Part shown: in pieces, positions 18,094 through 26,107 of the stretch
How positions within the stretch are numbered: the stretch's first letter is position 1
How the letters are laid out: the number at the start of each line of letters is the position of its first letter
Assembly (NCBI RefSeq): GCF_014649815.1
Contig: NZ_BMTT01000009.1
Location: 62,001-126,000, forward strand
Origin: Streptomyces mutabilis
GTDB lineage: Bacteria > Actinomycetota > Actinomycetes > Streptomycetales > Streptomycetaceae
DNA: 64,000 nucleotides
Direction of reading: 5' to 3'
Notes under the pieces: generated by a model
Seen by the model: only the letters and a program-made list of their open reading frames with translations
Database searches by the model: none
Told to the model about the DNA's origin: nothing
Program-made: the position numbers and the translations under genes

Positions 18094-18133
18094 GGCGACC
18101 GCCGCGGCACCTCGGGGTGCCGCGGCGGTCGCC
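18094..18133. terminator. Strong bidirectional terminator
   Basis: A perfect 18-bp stem with a TCGG loop; the left arm begins GGCGACCGCCGCGG. It lies between the convergent sigN gene and the small membrane gene and probably serves both. Confidence 0.88.
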
Positions 18134-18180
18134 GTCACGTGCGTGCGCCCGCACCGGGCGCCGTTTCCGCCTCGGTGCCG

Positions 18181-18378
18181 CTACTTCAGCGCCAGCCAGG
18201 CCACGGCCGCGACGATCGCCACGGCGGCCACGATGCCGACGATCAGGCCGATGCGGGGCCCGGAGGAGGCGGCAGGGGCCGCCTGCCGGGACTGGGGGGC
18301 GTCGTCGACGAACGCGCGGAACATCTGGGTGCTGCCTGCGGGGTCGTAATTGCCCTGGGGGCCCTGGTTGTTAGCCAT
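18181..18378 (-). CDS. Small C-terminally anchored membrane protein
   Basis: The 65-residue product has a soluble Gln/Asp-containing half (MANNQGPQGNYDPAGSTQMF) and one C-terminal helix, IGLIVGIVAAVAIVAAVAWL, ending AlaLeuLys. This is a tail-anchor layout. No known family. It is convergent with sigN and divergent from the marR gene. Confidence 0.75.
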   Translation of the reverse strand: MANNQGPQGNYDPAGSTQMFRAFVDDAPQSRQAAPAASSGPRIGLIVGIVAAVAIVAAVAWLALK

Positions 18379-18556
18379 GGGCCGAGACACTAGCGAATCC
18401 GCGGTGGTGGCCCAAGCGCGGGGCCGACGAACCACCTTGCGCCGCACCCGGGCCGCCTCCAGGCCTCCCCACCACCCGCCACCTGCACGTTTACTTTCGC
18501 AATACTTGTCTTTGCCAACTTTTTGTCTGCCGCATGACCGTTTTTATTTGCCTGTA

Positions 18557-18590
18557 GCAACCAACCGGTCCTATGGTTGCCCTAAGCAAC
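18557..18590. promoter_or_regulatory. Putative MarR operator, overlapping inverted repeats
   Basis: GCAACCA (18,557-18,563) faces TGGTTGC (18,574-18,580), and GTTGC (18,576-18,580) faces GCAAC (18,586-18,590). The motif lies 18 bp upstream of the MarR start and follows an AT-rich stretch that could be its promoter. Autoregulation of the marR-efflux operon is inferred. Confidence 0.7.
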
Positions 18591-18607
18591 GAACACGGGA
18601 GGTGCGC

Positions 18608-19111
18608 ATGGCCGAGAGGGCGCAGTACGAGGAGCTGATCCGACAGTTCAGCGCCTTCGGCGCCGTCAAACGGGAGATGGGCCGCATCCTGCCGGCCGAC
18701 TGTCCCGGCGGTTCCGCCGCCGTACTGACGCTGCTGGGCCGCCACGGGGACATGCGCATCAGCAAGCTCGCCGAGCTGCTCGCCGTGGACATGTCGGTGA
18801 CCAGCCGCCACGTCGCACACATAGCCGACCGGGGCTGGATCGAACGCTCCCCCGACCCCGCGGACAAGCGCTCGCGCATCCTGCGCCTGACGCCCGCGGG
18901 CCAGTCGCAGCTCGACGAGCTGTCGGAGCGGACGACCCAGCTGCTGGCCCACCGCCTGAGCGACTGGACCGACGACGAGGTCGGCCAGCTCACCCGGCTG
19001 ATGACCAGGCTCAGGGCGAGCTTCGACGACTGCCGGTCCGCACCGGCCCGGCCCCCCGCACCACCCGGGGTCGAACAGACCACCCGTACACCCGCGACCA
19101 CCACGAAGTAA
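18608..19111 (+). CDS. MarR-family transcriptional regulator
   Basis: A 167-residue regulator with the winged helix ILPADCPGGSAAVLTLLGRH, MRISKLAELLAVDMSVTSRH, then wing residues RSPDPADKRSRILRLTPAGQ (the D-x-R-S motif of MarR). The C-terminal helix dimerises; a Pro-rich tail is added. GGGAGGTG precedes the ATG. The efflux gene starts 13 bp downstream, so the regulator and pump form one operon controlled from the inverted repeats upstream. Confidence 0.94.
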   Translation: MAERAQYEELIRQFSAFGAVKREMGRILPADCPGGSAAVLTLLGRHGDMRISKLAELLAVDMSVTSRHVAHIADRGWIERSPDPADKRSRILRLTPAGQSQLDELSERTTQLLAHRLSDWTDDEVGQLTRLMTRLRASFDDCRSAPARPPAPPGVEQTTRTPATTTK

Positions 19112-19124
19112 GCAAAGGAAGTCC

Positions 19125-21662
19125 ATGGCAACGACCACACCAGCCGGTGTGCGGGCTCATGCCAAGCACGGGGGAGGCTCCGCCGGAGACGCTCCGATGA
19201 CGCACCGGCAGATCATGGAGGCGCTGTCCGGGCTCTTGCTCGGCATGTTCTGCGCCATCCTGTCCTCGACCATCGTCACAAACGCCCTGCCCGAGATCGT
19301 GGGCGACCTCGGTGGCGGCCAGAGTGCCTACACCTGGGTCGTCACCGCATCGCTGCTGACGATGACCGCCTCCACCCCGCTGTGGGGCAAGCTCGCCGAC
19401 CTGGTCAGCAAGAAGGCCCTGGTCCAGATAGCCCTCTGCGTCTTCGTCCTCGGCTCCGTCGTGGCCGGCCTGTCGCAGAACCCGGCCATGCTGATCTCCG
19501 CACGTGCCATCCAGGGTCTGGGCGCCGGCGGTCTGTCCGCCCTGGCCCAGATCATCATGGCCGCGATGATTTCCCCGCGCGAGCGCGGCCGGTACTCCGG
19601 CTACCTCGGCGCCACCTTCGCCGTCGCCACCGTCGGCGGCCCGCTGCTCGGCGGCGTCATCACCGACACCAGCTGGCTCGGCTGGCGCTGGTGCCTCTAC
19701 GTCGGCGTGCCGTTCGCGATCATCGCGCTGATCGTGCTGCAGAAGACGCTGAACCTGCCGGTGACCAAGCGGAAGGTCAAGGTCGACTGGGCCGGCGCCT
19801 TCTTCATCACCGCCGCCGTCAGCCTGCTGCTCATCTGGGTGACCTTCGCCGACGACAAGTACTCCTGGATGTCCTGGCAGACGGGCGTCATGGTCGGCGG
19901 CGCGATCGCGCTGACGCTGATCTTCCTGCTCGTCGAGTCCAGGGCCAGCGAGCCGATCATCCCGCTGCGCCTGTTCCGGAACCGCACCATCACGCTGGCC
20001 TCGCTGGCCTCGCTGTTCGTCGGTATCGCGATGTTCGCGGGCACCGTCTACTTCAGCCAGTACTTCCAGCTGGCCCGCGGTGAGTCCCCGACCATGTCGG
20101 GCGTCATGACCATCCCGATGATCGGCGGCCTGTTCGTGTCGTCGACCGTCTCCGGTCAGATCATCACCAAGACCGGCAAGTGGAAGGGCTGGCTGCTGGC
20201 CGGCGGTGTGCTGCTGACGGCGGGCCTGGGCCTGCTGAGCGGTATGCGCTACGACACCCCGTACTGGCACATCGCGATCTTCATGGCGCTGATGGGGCTC
20301 GGCGTCGGCATGATGATGCAGAACCTGGTCCTCTGCACGCAGAACCAGGTGGCCCCGAGCGACCTGGGCGCCGCCTCCTCCGTGGTGACCTTCTTCCGGT
20401 CCCTCGGCGGTGCGGTGGGCGTCTCGGTGCTCGGCTCGATCATGTCGTCCCGGATCAGCCACTACGCCCAGGACACCATCGGACAGCTCAGCCCCGAGGA
20501 GCAGGCGGGCGCGGCCACGGCCACCGGCGGGGGCATCCCCAAGATGGACCTGCTGCCCCCCGGCATCCGCGAGTGGCTGGAGAGCGCCTACGGGCACGGC
20601 ATCGCCGACATCTTCCTGTACGTCACACCGATCGCCGCCCTCGGTTTCATCGTGACCCTGTTCATCAAGGAGGTCCCGTTGCGCACCTCGGGCGCCCTCG
20701 CCCAGGTCGCGGACGCCGAGACCGCCTCCCCTTCGGCTCCGGCCCCGGCCGAGGCCACCCGGGTCGCCGCCGAACCGGTTCCGGCCGGTGGGGTCGCCGC
20801 CCCGTCCATCGCCGACTCCGGCACGCAGCCCGCGGCCACGCAGCGACTCGCCGCCGTCGCCTCGGCGGCCGGTTCCGGTGAGCCCACCGCACCCGTCTCC
20901 GGCGGCGTCGCGGTCCGCGGCTACGTCCGCGGCGCCGAGTCCGCGCCGGTCCCGCAGGCCGCGGTCACGCTGATCTCGCTGGGCGGCCGGCAGCTGGGCC
21001 GCTCGATCGCCCAGGCCGACGGCTCCTACGCGATCGACGCGCCGAGTGCGGGATCGTACGTCCTGATCGCCTCCGCCGACGGTTTCCAGCCGCAGGCGTC
21101 GACGATCGTCGTGAACGACGAGCCGGTCGCGTACGACATCCTGCTCAGCGGCACCAGCGGGCTGACCGGCCTGGTGCGCGCCGTGGAGGGCGGACTGCCG
21201 GTGAAGGACGCCATGGTGATCGTGACCGATGTACGCGGGGACCTGCTGGCCACCGCCGCCACCGGTGAGGCGGGCGAGTTCTCCTTCGCCGAGCTGGTGC
21301 CCGGCACGGTGACCGTCGCGGTCAACGCCGCCGGCTACCGGCCGCGCGCCCTGCCCGTCGAGGTGGGCGGCACCGGCGTCACCCGCGTGGAGGTCGACCT
21401 CCAGGCCGGCGCTCAGGTCCAGGGTGTCGTGCGGGCGCCGCACGGTCCGCTGGCCGACGCCCGCGTCACGCTGGTCGACGCGGCGGGCAACGTGGCCGGC
21501 ACGGCCACCACCGGCGCGGACGGGGCGTACGCCTTCACCGACCTGGACGCCGGTGAGTACACCGTGATCGCGACCGGCTACCCGCCGGTGGCGACGTCCC
21601 TGACGGTCGCCGGCCCGGGTGCCGACGGCCACGACATCGAGCTCGCCCACCCCGGCGAGTAG
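19125..21662 (+). CDS. DHA2-type MFS drug exporter fused to three carboxypeptidase-regulatory-like domains
   Basis: An 845-residue fusion. Residues about 25-520 form a 14-helix drug:H+ antiporter: LSSTIVTNALPEIVGDLGGG at helix 1, motif A in LWGKLADLVSKKALVQ, motif C around YLGATFAVATVGGPLLGG. After an Ala/Pro linker (about 525-590) come three related beta-sandwich units near 593, 675 and 763, each with a GxV/VxG start and a DGSYA/GEFSF/DGAYAF turn (for example QADGSYAIDAPSAGSYVLIA and GADGAYAFTDLDAGEYTVIA). Typical DHA2 pumps are about 500 residues. The appended domains should lie on one membrane face; their role is unknown. Confidence 0.92.
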   Translation: MATTTPAGVRAHAKHGGGSAGDAPMTHRQIMEALSGLLLGMFCAILSSTIVTNALPEIVGDLGGGQSAYTWVVTASLLTMTASTPLWGKLADLVSKKALVQIALCVFVLGSVVAGLSQNPAMLISARAIQGLGAGGLSALAQIIMAAMISPRERGRYSGYLGATFAVATVGGPLLGGVITDTSWLGWRWCLYVGVPFAIIALIVLQKTLNLPVTKRKVKVDWAGAFFITAAVSLLLIWVTFADDKYSWMSWQTGVMVGGAIALTLIFLLVESRASEPIIPLRLFRNRTITLASLASLFVGIAMFAGTVYFSQYFQLARGESPTMSGVMTIPMIGGLFVSSTVSGQIITKTGKWKGWLLAGGVLLTAGLGLLSGMRYDTPYWHIAIFMALMGLGVGMMMQNLVLCTQNQVAPSDLGAASSVVTFFRSLGGAVGVSVLGSIMSSRISHYAQDTIGQLSPEEQAGAATATGGGIPKMDLLPPGIREWLESAYGHGIADIFLYVTPIAALGFIVTLFIKEVPLRTSGALAQVADAETASPSAPAPAEATRVAAEPVPAGGVAAPSIADSGTQPAATQRLAAVASAAGSGEPTAPVSGGVAVRGYVRGAESAPVPQAAVTLISLGGRQLGRSIAQADGSYAIDAPSAGSYVLIASADGFQPQASTIVVNDEPVAYDILLSGTSGLTGLVRAVEGGLPVKDAMVIVTDVRGDLLATAATGEAGEFSFAELVPGTVTVAVNAAGYRPRALPVEVGGTGVTRVEVDLQAGAQVQGVVRAPHGPLADARVTLVDAAGNVAGTATTGADGAYAFTDLDAGEYTVIATGYPPVATSLTVAGPGADGHDIELAHPGE

Positions 21663-21670
21663 CGAGACCC

Positions 21671-21728
21671 CGGCCCGTGGTGGCGTGCGCGCTCTGAGCG
21701 GAGGCGCGTCCGCCCACCACGGGCCGGT
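21671..21728 (+). terminator. Long-stem hairpin between the pump and YceI genes
   Basis: CCGGCCCGTGGTGG pairs with CCACCACGGGCCGG over 14 bp; the 30-nt interior contains a weaker stem. It may be a terminator or a partial one, as the YceI gene lies only 43 bp further on. Confidence 0.6.
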
Positions 21729-21771
21729 TCGTTCATGACCACTTTCTGAGCCTTTGCAGGGAGAAAACGGG

Positions 21772-22593
21772 ATGGGACTGACCGCGAGGATCCGAACGCG
21801 GGACGGATGGGCCGTGTCGCACGCGGTCGTCACGGTGACCGACATGACCGGTGCGCAGGTGCTGCGCGCCGAGGCGGACACCGAGGGCACCGTGCGGGAC
21901 ACCGCCCCGCTGGCGCCGGGGGCGTACACCGTGATCGTCACCGCCGTCGGCTACGCGCCGGCCGCGTCCAGCGCGATCGTCACCGCGAGCGGCCGGGCCG
22001 AGGTCGGCACCGTGACGCTGGCCCGCCAGGGCGGCACCGAACTGCCGCCGCCCGGACCGTGGACCATCGACCCGGCGCACTCCAGCGTCGCCGCGGTCGC
22101 CCAGCACCTGGGCATCTCCAGCGTGCACGGCAGGTTCACGGAGTTCGCCGGCACGGTCGAGATCGCGCCGGACGACGTGACCAAGTCCCGGGTGGAGGCG
22201 GTGATCAAGGCGGCTTCCGTCGACACCGGCAACGGCATGCGCGACACGCACCTGCGCTCCGCCGACTTCCTGGACACCGAGCGGTACCCGGAGATCACCT
22301 ACCGCTCCACCGGGGTGACGCAGGCCGGCCCGGACCGCTGGAGCGTCCACGGCGAGCTGGGCCTGCACGGCGTGGTCCGCCCGGTCGATCTGGACCTGGC
22401 CTACCTCGGCACCGGCGCCGACCCGTGGGGCGGCACCCGGGCGGCGTTCCGCGCGACCACGGAACTGCGGCGCGAGGACTTCGCCATGAACTACAACCAG
22501 GTCCTCCAGGCCGGCATCGCCGCCATCGGCACGACCCTCAGGATCGAGCTGGACATCCAGGCGGTCCAGGGGGAGTCACTGCCGGCCGCGTGA
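21772..22593 (+). CDS. YceI-family lipid-binding protein with N-terminal carboxypeptidase-regulatory domain
   Basis: A 273-residue protein. Residues about 1-88 form one beta-sandwich unit like those at the end of the preceding pump (DGWAVSHAVVTVTDMTGAQV, PLAPGAYTVIVTAVGYAPAA). The rest is a YceI lipocalin-like barrel: PWTIDPAHSSVAAVAQHLGI, HGRFTEFAGTVEIAPDD, MRDTHLRSADFLDTERYPEI. YceI proteins bind polyisoprenoid-like lipids. There is no signal peptide, so it seems cytoplasmic. ATG at 21,772 with AGGGAG upstream. Its end overlaps the convergent GAF-ANTAR gene by 18 bp. Confidence 0.92.
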   Translation: MGLTARIRTRDGWAVSHAVVTVTDMTGAQVLRAEADTEGTVRDTAPLAPGAYTVIVTAVGYAPAASSAIVTASGRAEVGTVTLARQGGTELPPPGPWTIDPAHSSVAAVAQHLGISSVHGRFTEFAGTVEIAPDDVTKSRVEAVIKAASVDTGNGMRDTHLRSADFLDTERYPEITYRSTGVTQAGPDRWSVHGELGLHGVVRPVDLDLAYLGTGADPWGGTRAAFRATTELRREDFAMNYNQVLQAGIAAIGTTLRIELDIQAVQGESLPAA

Positions 22594-23277
22594 GGCGCCG
22601 CCGGACGCCTGGGCCACCACTTCGCCGCACAGGTCACGGAGCTTGACGTTCCGGTGCTGGGAGGCCCGGCGCAGCCGAGCCAGGGCCCGGTGGGCGTCGA
22701 TCCGCTCCCGGGCCATGAGAATGCCGACCGCCTGGTCGATGGTGCTGCGGGAGAGCAGCGCGGTGCGCACGTCGGCCGCCGAGGCCTGCTGCCGCTCCAG
22801 GCGCAGGGCCTCGTTCACCGCGTCGGCGGCCCGCTCCGCGAAGGTGCGGGCCGCTTCGCACCCCTGCGCCAGCGAGTCGGGCTCCGAGCCGTAGATGTTG
22901 AGCGCGGCACCCGTCTCGCCCTCGACCGCCATCGGCAGCGCCAGCACACAGCGCACGCCGGTGGCCAGCGCGTACTCCGTGTACGAGGGCCAGCGGGTCT
23001 CCGCGGCCAGATCGGGGGAGTACCGGGCGCTCCCCGTCTCGGCCGCGTCCACGCACGGCCCCGAGCCGTTCTCGTACTGCCTGAGGTCCAGGCCGCTGGG
23101 CAGCCCCGAACTCCCCGCCAGCGTCATCAGCCGGTCGGCCCGGCGCACGGTGACCGAGCAGGCCACGGCCCCCGGCACCTGGCCCACCGCGCGGTCGGTC
23201 AGGTCGCGCAGCAGGGTGTCGAGCCCCTGGCTCCTGGCTATCGCCTGGTCGAGCGTGTCAGAGGTCTGCGAGGTCAT
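22576..23277 (-). CDS. GAF-ANTAR domain protein (RNA-binding antiterminator type)
   Basis: A 233-residue protein with an N-terminal GAF domain (about 15-165; SSGLPSGLDLRQYENGSGPC, MAVEGETGAALNIYGSEPDS) and a C-terminal ANTAR three-helix domain (LSRSTIDQAVGILMARERID, LARLRRASQHRNVKLRDLCG). ANTAR domains bind paired RNA hairpins and prevent termination. The ligand of the GAF domain is unknown. It is 18 bp downstream of a second GAF-ANTAR gene in the same direction. Confidence 0.92.
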   Translation of the reverse strand: MTSQTSDTLDQAIARSQGLDTLLRDLTDRAVGQVPGAVACSVTVRRADRLMTLAGSSGLPSGLDLRQYENGSGPCVDAAETGSARYSPDLAAETRWPSYTEYALATGVRCVLALPMAVEGETGAALNIYGSEPDSLAQGCEAARTFAERAADAVNEALRLERQQASAADVRTALLSRSTIDQAVGILMARERIDAHRALARLRRASQHRNVKLRDLCGEVVAQASGGASRGRQ

Positions 23278-23295
23278 GACCGTACGGATATCCCG

Positions 23296-24024
23296 TCATC
23301 GCTCGCCCACTCCTCGCCCCTGCGCGCCGCTGTTCGCGTCGACGATGCGGCGGGCGAGGTCGCGCAGCTTCACGTTCTCCCGCTGGGAAGCCTTCACCAG
23401 GGAGTCGAAAGCACCGGCCGCGTCGATGGTCAGGCGCTCCATGAGGATGCCGGTGGCCTGGCCGATCAGGTCCCGGGTGCGCATGGCCTCGGTGAGCTGC
23501 TCCCGCACGGTCGCCGAGTCCAGGGCGAGGGAGACGTGCGCGGTGAACAGGCGGCCGACGCGGGTGGCGTCCTCGTCGAAGGCATGCGGCTTGCGGGCGT
23601 ACGCCGTCAGCACGGTCAGGCGGCGCCGGTCGGCGCGCAGCCTCAGCGACAGGGCGGAGCGCAGGCCGAGGCCGGAGAGGGCGTTCCCGCCGCCGTCGGC
23701 GTCGCTGTCGTCCGTGCGGACCACGGGTGTGGTCCACAGGCGGTCCCAGTCCAGGTGCGGCTCGCGGCCCCCGTGCCGGGAATCGGCGTCGAAGCGTACG
23801 GCCTCGTCGGTCCAGGCGAGGGTGCGCAGCCGACCGCGCTGGATCTCCGAGATGCCCGCGTGCTCGGCGCCGGGCAGCAGGCGTACCGCCAGCTGGACCG
23901 CGGCGGTCAGGGTGTCGTCGGGGGTGCCCGTACCGTGCAACTGCCGAGCCGCCGACGTCAGGGCCTCGGCCAGCTCGAAGCCCACCGGAAAACGCGGCAA
24001 ATCAGTAAATTCGGACGCAGCCAC
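23296..24024 (-). CDS. GAF-ANTAR domain protein
   Basis: A 242-residue paralogue of its downstream neighbour: GAF region (about 15-165) with LPGAEHAGISEIQRGRLRTL and FTAHVSLALDSATVREQLTE, then ANTAR (RDLIGQATGILMERLTIDAA, LVKASQRENVKLRDLARRIV). I placed the start at the second of two adjacent GTG codons because AAGAGG lies 6-7 bp upstream and the residues beyond are unlike coding sequence. It is divergent from the STAS gene. Confidence 0.9.
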   Translation of the reverse strand: MAASEFTDLPRFPVGFELAEALTSAARQLHGTGTPDDTLTAAVQLAVRLLPGAEHAGISEIQRGRLRTLAWTDEAVRFDADSRHGGREPHLDWDRLWTTPVVRTDDSDADGGGNALSGLGLRSALSLRLRADRRRLTVLTAYARKPHAFDEDATRVGRLFTAHVSLALDSATVREQLTEAMRTRDLIGQATGILMERLTIDAAGAFDSLVKASQRENVKLRDLARRIVDANSGAQGRGVGER

Positions 24025-24251
24025 CACGAACCTCTTCGGCGTGCACGACCCGGTGGCCGTGCGCAGGAGAGCTCCGCAGCACATTCCTGACTGCGAGCAC
24101 AGGACGTACAGCACTTTAGCTGCTTGGTTGCGCGGCGGTGACGCCCGGTCGACGGACCGGGCAGGCACCTTCCGCATCCCGGCGACGGCGTGATGGAATG
24201 GGGAGCGGGTCAGGAAGCGGCCTTGCCGGAAGCCGGACGGACGTCTGCCAG

Positions 24252-24656
24252 GTGAGTGCCGTGACCTTCCTCCCCCGACCGTGCGAGCCGTGTGAACCAC
24301 CCGGTCACACCGTGCTCGCGCTGCCCTGCGAGATCGACTTCTGCAACGCCGCGGGGCTGCTCCCACTGATCATGTCCGCCGTGGACCATCACTCGGCTGG
24401 CCTGCGCTTCCTCGTCCTGGATCTGACCGCCACCCGCTTCATGGACTCCCAGGGCGTCCGCCTCCTGACGGAGGTGCGCCACCGCCTGCACGACCGTGCC
24501 CGGCTGCGGGTGGTGGCCACCCCGACGGGCGTGCCCAGCCGGATACTGGAACTGTCCGGTCTGCGCCGGGACGTGCCGGTGTACGACAGTCTCGCGGAGG
24601 CACTGCGCCCCGGAAGCGGGGCGGGCGGCGCGAAGGTGAGCGGGAGCCCGACCTGA
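24252..24656 (+). CDS. STAS-domain anti-sigma-factor antagonist-like protein
   Basis: A 134-residue SpoIIAA/RsbV-like protein: HTVLALPCEIDFCNAAGLLP then FLVLDLTATRFMDSQGVRLL, where Ser66 in FMDSQG sits at the usual phosphorylation site. The N-terminus has an unusual C-E-P-C-E-P-P sequence. Start uncertain (GTG 24,252 or 24,261); no clear ribosome site. A kinase or anti-sigma partner is not adjacent. Its proximity to two GAF-ANTAR genes suggests a stress-signalling neighbourhood. Confidence 0.82.
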   Translation: MSAVTFLPRPCEPCEPPGHTVLALPCEIDFCNAAGLLPLIMSAVDHHSAGLRFLVLDLTATRFMDSQGVRLLTEVRHRLHDRARLRVVATPTGVPSRILELSGLRRDVPVYDSLAEALRPGSGAGGAKVSGSPT

Positions 24657-24690
24657 GGCCCGCCCGGCGCATCCGGCCTAGGGTGGCCGC

Positions 24691-25161
24691 ATGGCACCGA
24701 ACATCGCGACGAACACCCGTGTCTCCCTGAACGAGTTGCTGGACTTCGTACGCCCCCGGCACCGGGCGATCCTGCTGACCCGCCGGGCCGACGGCAGCCC
24801 GCAGGGGTCGCCGCTGACCTGCGGGGTCGACGACTCCGGGCGGATCGTGGTCTCCACGTACCCCGAACGCGCCAAGACCCGCAACGCACGGCGCGACCCG
24901 CGGGTCAGCGTCATCGTGCTCAGCGACGACTGGAACGGCCCCTGGGTCCAGATCGACGGCACGGCGGAGGTCATCGACACCCCCGACTCCGTGGAGCCGC
25001 TGGTGGACTACTACCGCAACATCTCCGGCGAGCACCCCGACTGGGACGAGTACCGGCAGGCGATGGTGAAGCAGGGCAAGTCGATCATCCGGGTGACGCC
25101 GGAGAAGTGGGGGCCGGTGGCGACGGGCGGCTTCCCGGCGCGGCTGGCTTCGGACGGCTGA
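24691..25161 (+). CDS. PPOX-class F420-dependent oxidoreductase-like protein
   Basis: A 156-residue split-barrel protein: PRHRAILLTRRADGSPQGSP, VVSTYPERAKTRNARRDPRV and PWVQIDGTAEVID are typical of the F420/FMN-binding PPOX family, which reduces diverse small substrates with F420H2. The Lys-rich K-T-R-N-A-R-R-D-P motif usually contacts the cofactor phosphate. It has its own short upstream region and is convergent with the TetR gene. Confidence 0.88.
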   Translation: MAPNIATNTRVSLNELLDFVRPRHRAILLTRRADGSPQGSPLTCGVDDSGRIVVSTYPERAKTRNARRDPRVSVIVLSDDWNGPWVQIDGTAEVIDTPDSVEPLVDYYRNISGEHPDWDEYRQAMVKQGKSIIRVTPEKWGPVATGGFPARLASDG

Positions 25162-25170
25162 CACCTGACG

Positions 25171-25198
25171 GCATGCGGCATGCGGCATGCGGCATGCC
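25171..25198. repeat. Four tandem 7-bp units
   Basis: GCATGCG is repeated four times head to tail, with the last unit ending GCATGCC. Each unit holds the palindrome GCATGC. It lies in the short gap between two convergent genes. Confidence 0.9.
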
Positions 25199-25230
25199 AC
25201 GGTCGGGGCACCGGGCTTCCGGGGGGCCGG

Positions 25231-25989
25231 TCAGCCCCGGTCGATCATCGCCTCGATGCCCGCGATCAGCAGGTCCAGCGCGAACTCGAAGTCCCGGTCC
25301 AGCATCTCCGCGACCGTATCGCCGCCGCGGGCCGACATGATGGCCCGGGACTCCGCGATGACGTCCGGGGCGGTGTCCGGCGACTCGGCCACCGCGTTCA
25401 TGGAGTCCTGGAAGTACTCGTCCAAACTCATCCCGGACCCGGCCGCCCGCGCGAAGAGGTGGCCCTCGATCGTGCCGTAGCCGTACACGAACTGGAAGAC
25501 GGTCGAGATCGCCCCGGTCAGCCGGTGCACGGGCAGTCCGCTCCGGCGCATCACACCCTGCACCGCGCGGGAGAAGGCCAGCGAGTGCGGCCCGATGTTG
25601 AGGTAGGTGCCGGCCAGCGGGGACAGCCAGGGGTGGCGCACCAGCAGCGCACGGTTCTCCCTGGCCAGCGTGCGCAGCTGCTCGCGCCAGTCCCCGCCGG
25701 CCTCCGGGTCGGGGGGGCGCAGCTCGCCGTACACGGCGTCCAGCGCGAGTTCGAGCAGCTGATCCTTGGTGTCGACGTACCAGTAGACGGACATCGCGGT
25801 GACGTCCAGTTCGGCCGCCAGGCGGCGCATGGAGAACTTGGCCAGACCCTCGGCGTCCAGCAGCCGGACCGTGGCCTCGGTGATCCGCTCGCGGTCGAGC
25901 CCGGACGGCTGCCCGCCGCGACGACCGCCGCGCCGCCCCTCGCCCACCAGCCAGACACTGGACCGCGGCCCCTGGCCCGCCTTCGCCAT
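25231..25989 (-). CDS. TetR-family transcriptional regulator
   Basis: A 252-residue regulator. The N-terminal helix-turn-helix reads RERITEATVRLLDAEGLAKF, then MRRLAAELDVTAMSVYWYVD. The long C-terminal ligand domain resembles the TetR_C group of drug-responsive repressors. I start at the ATG at 25,989, which has GAGGTAG upstream. It lies 118 bp downstream of the DHA2 pump gene in the same direction, so pump and repressor are probably one unit controlled by the operator at 27.6 kb. Confidence 0.92.
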   Translation of the reverse strand: MAKAGQGPRSSVWLVGEGRRGGRRGGQPSGLDRERITEATVRLLDAEGLAKFSMRRLAAELDVTAMSVYWYVDTKDQLLELALDAVYGELRPPDPEAGGDWREQLRTLARENRALLVRHPWLSPLAGTYLNIGPHSLAFSRAVQGVMRRSGLPVHRLTGAISTVFQFVYGYGTIEGHLFARAAGSGMSLDEYFQDSMNAVAESPDTAPDVIAESRAIMSARGGDTVAEMLDRDFEFALDLLIAGIEAMIDRG

Positions 25990-26107
25990 ACGCACCTACC
26001 TCGCTCAACGATGCCGGTCATGCTAGGCGCCCCCTCAGGGACGCGGGGTACGGCGCGACCGGCCACGACTAGCTCGCAGCCGCGCGGTCGCCCCACCGAC
26101 CGGGCTC

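Noticed and set aside
25171..25198. GCATGCG repeats considered as a CRISPR or regulatory array
   Set aside because: The units are only 7 bp with no spacers; simple tandem repeat between convergent genes.
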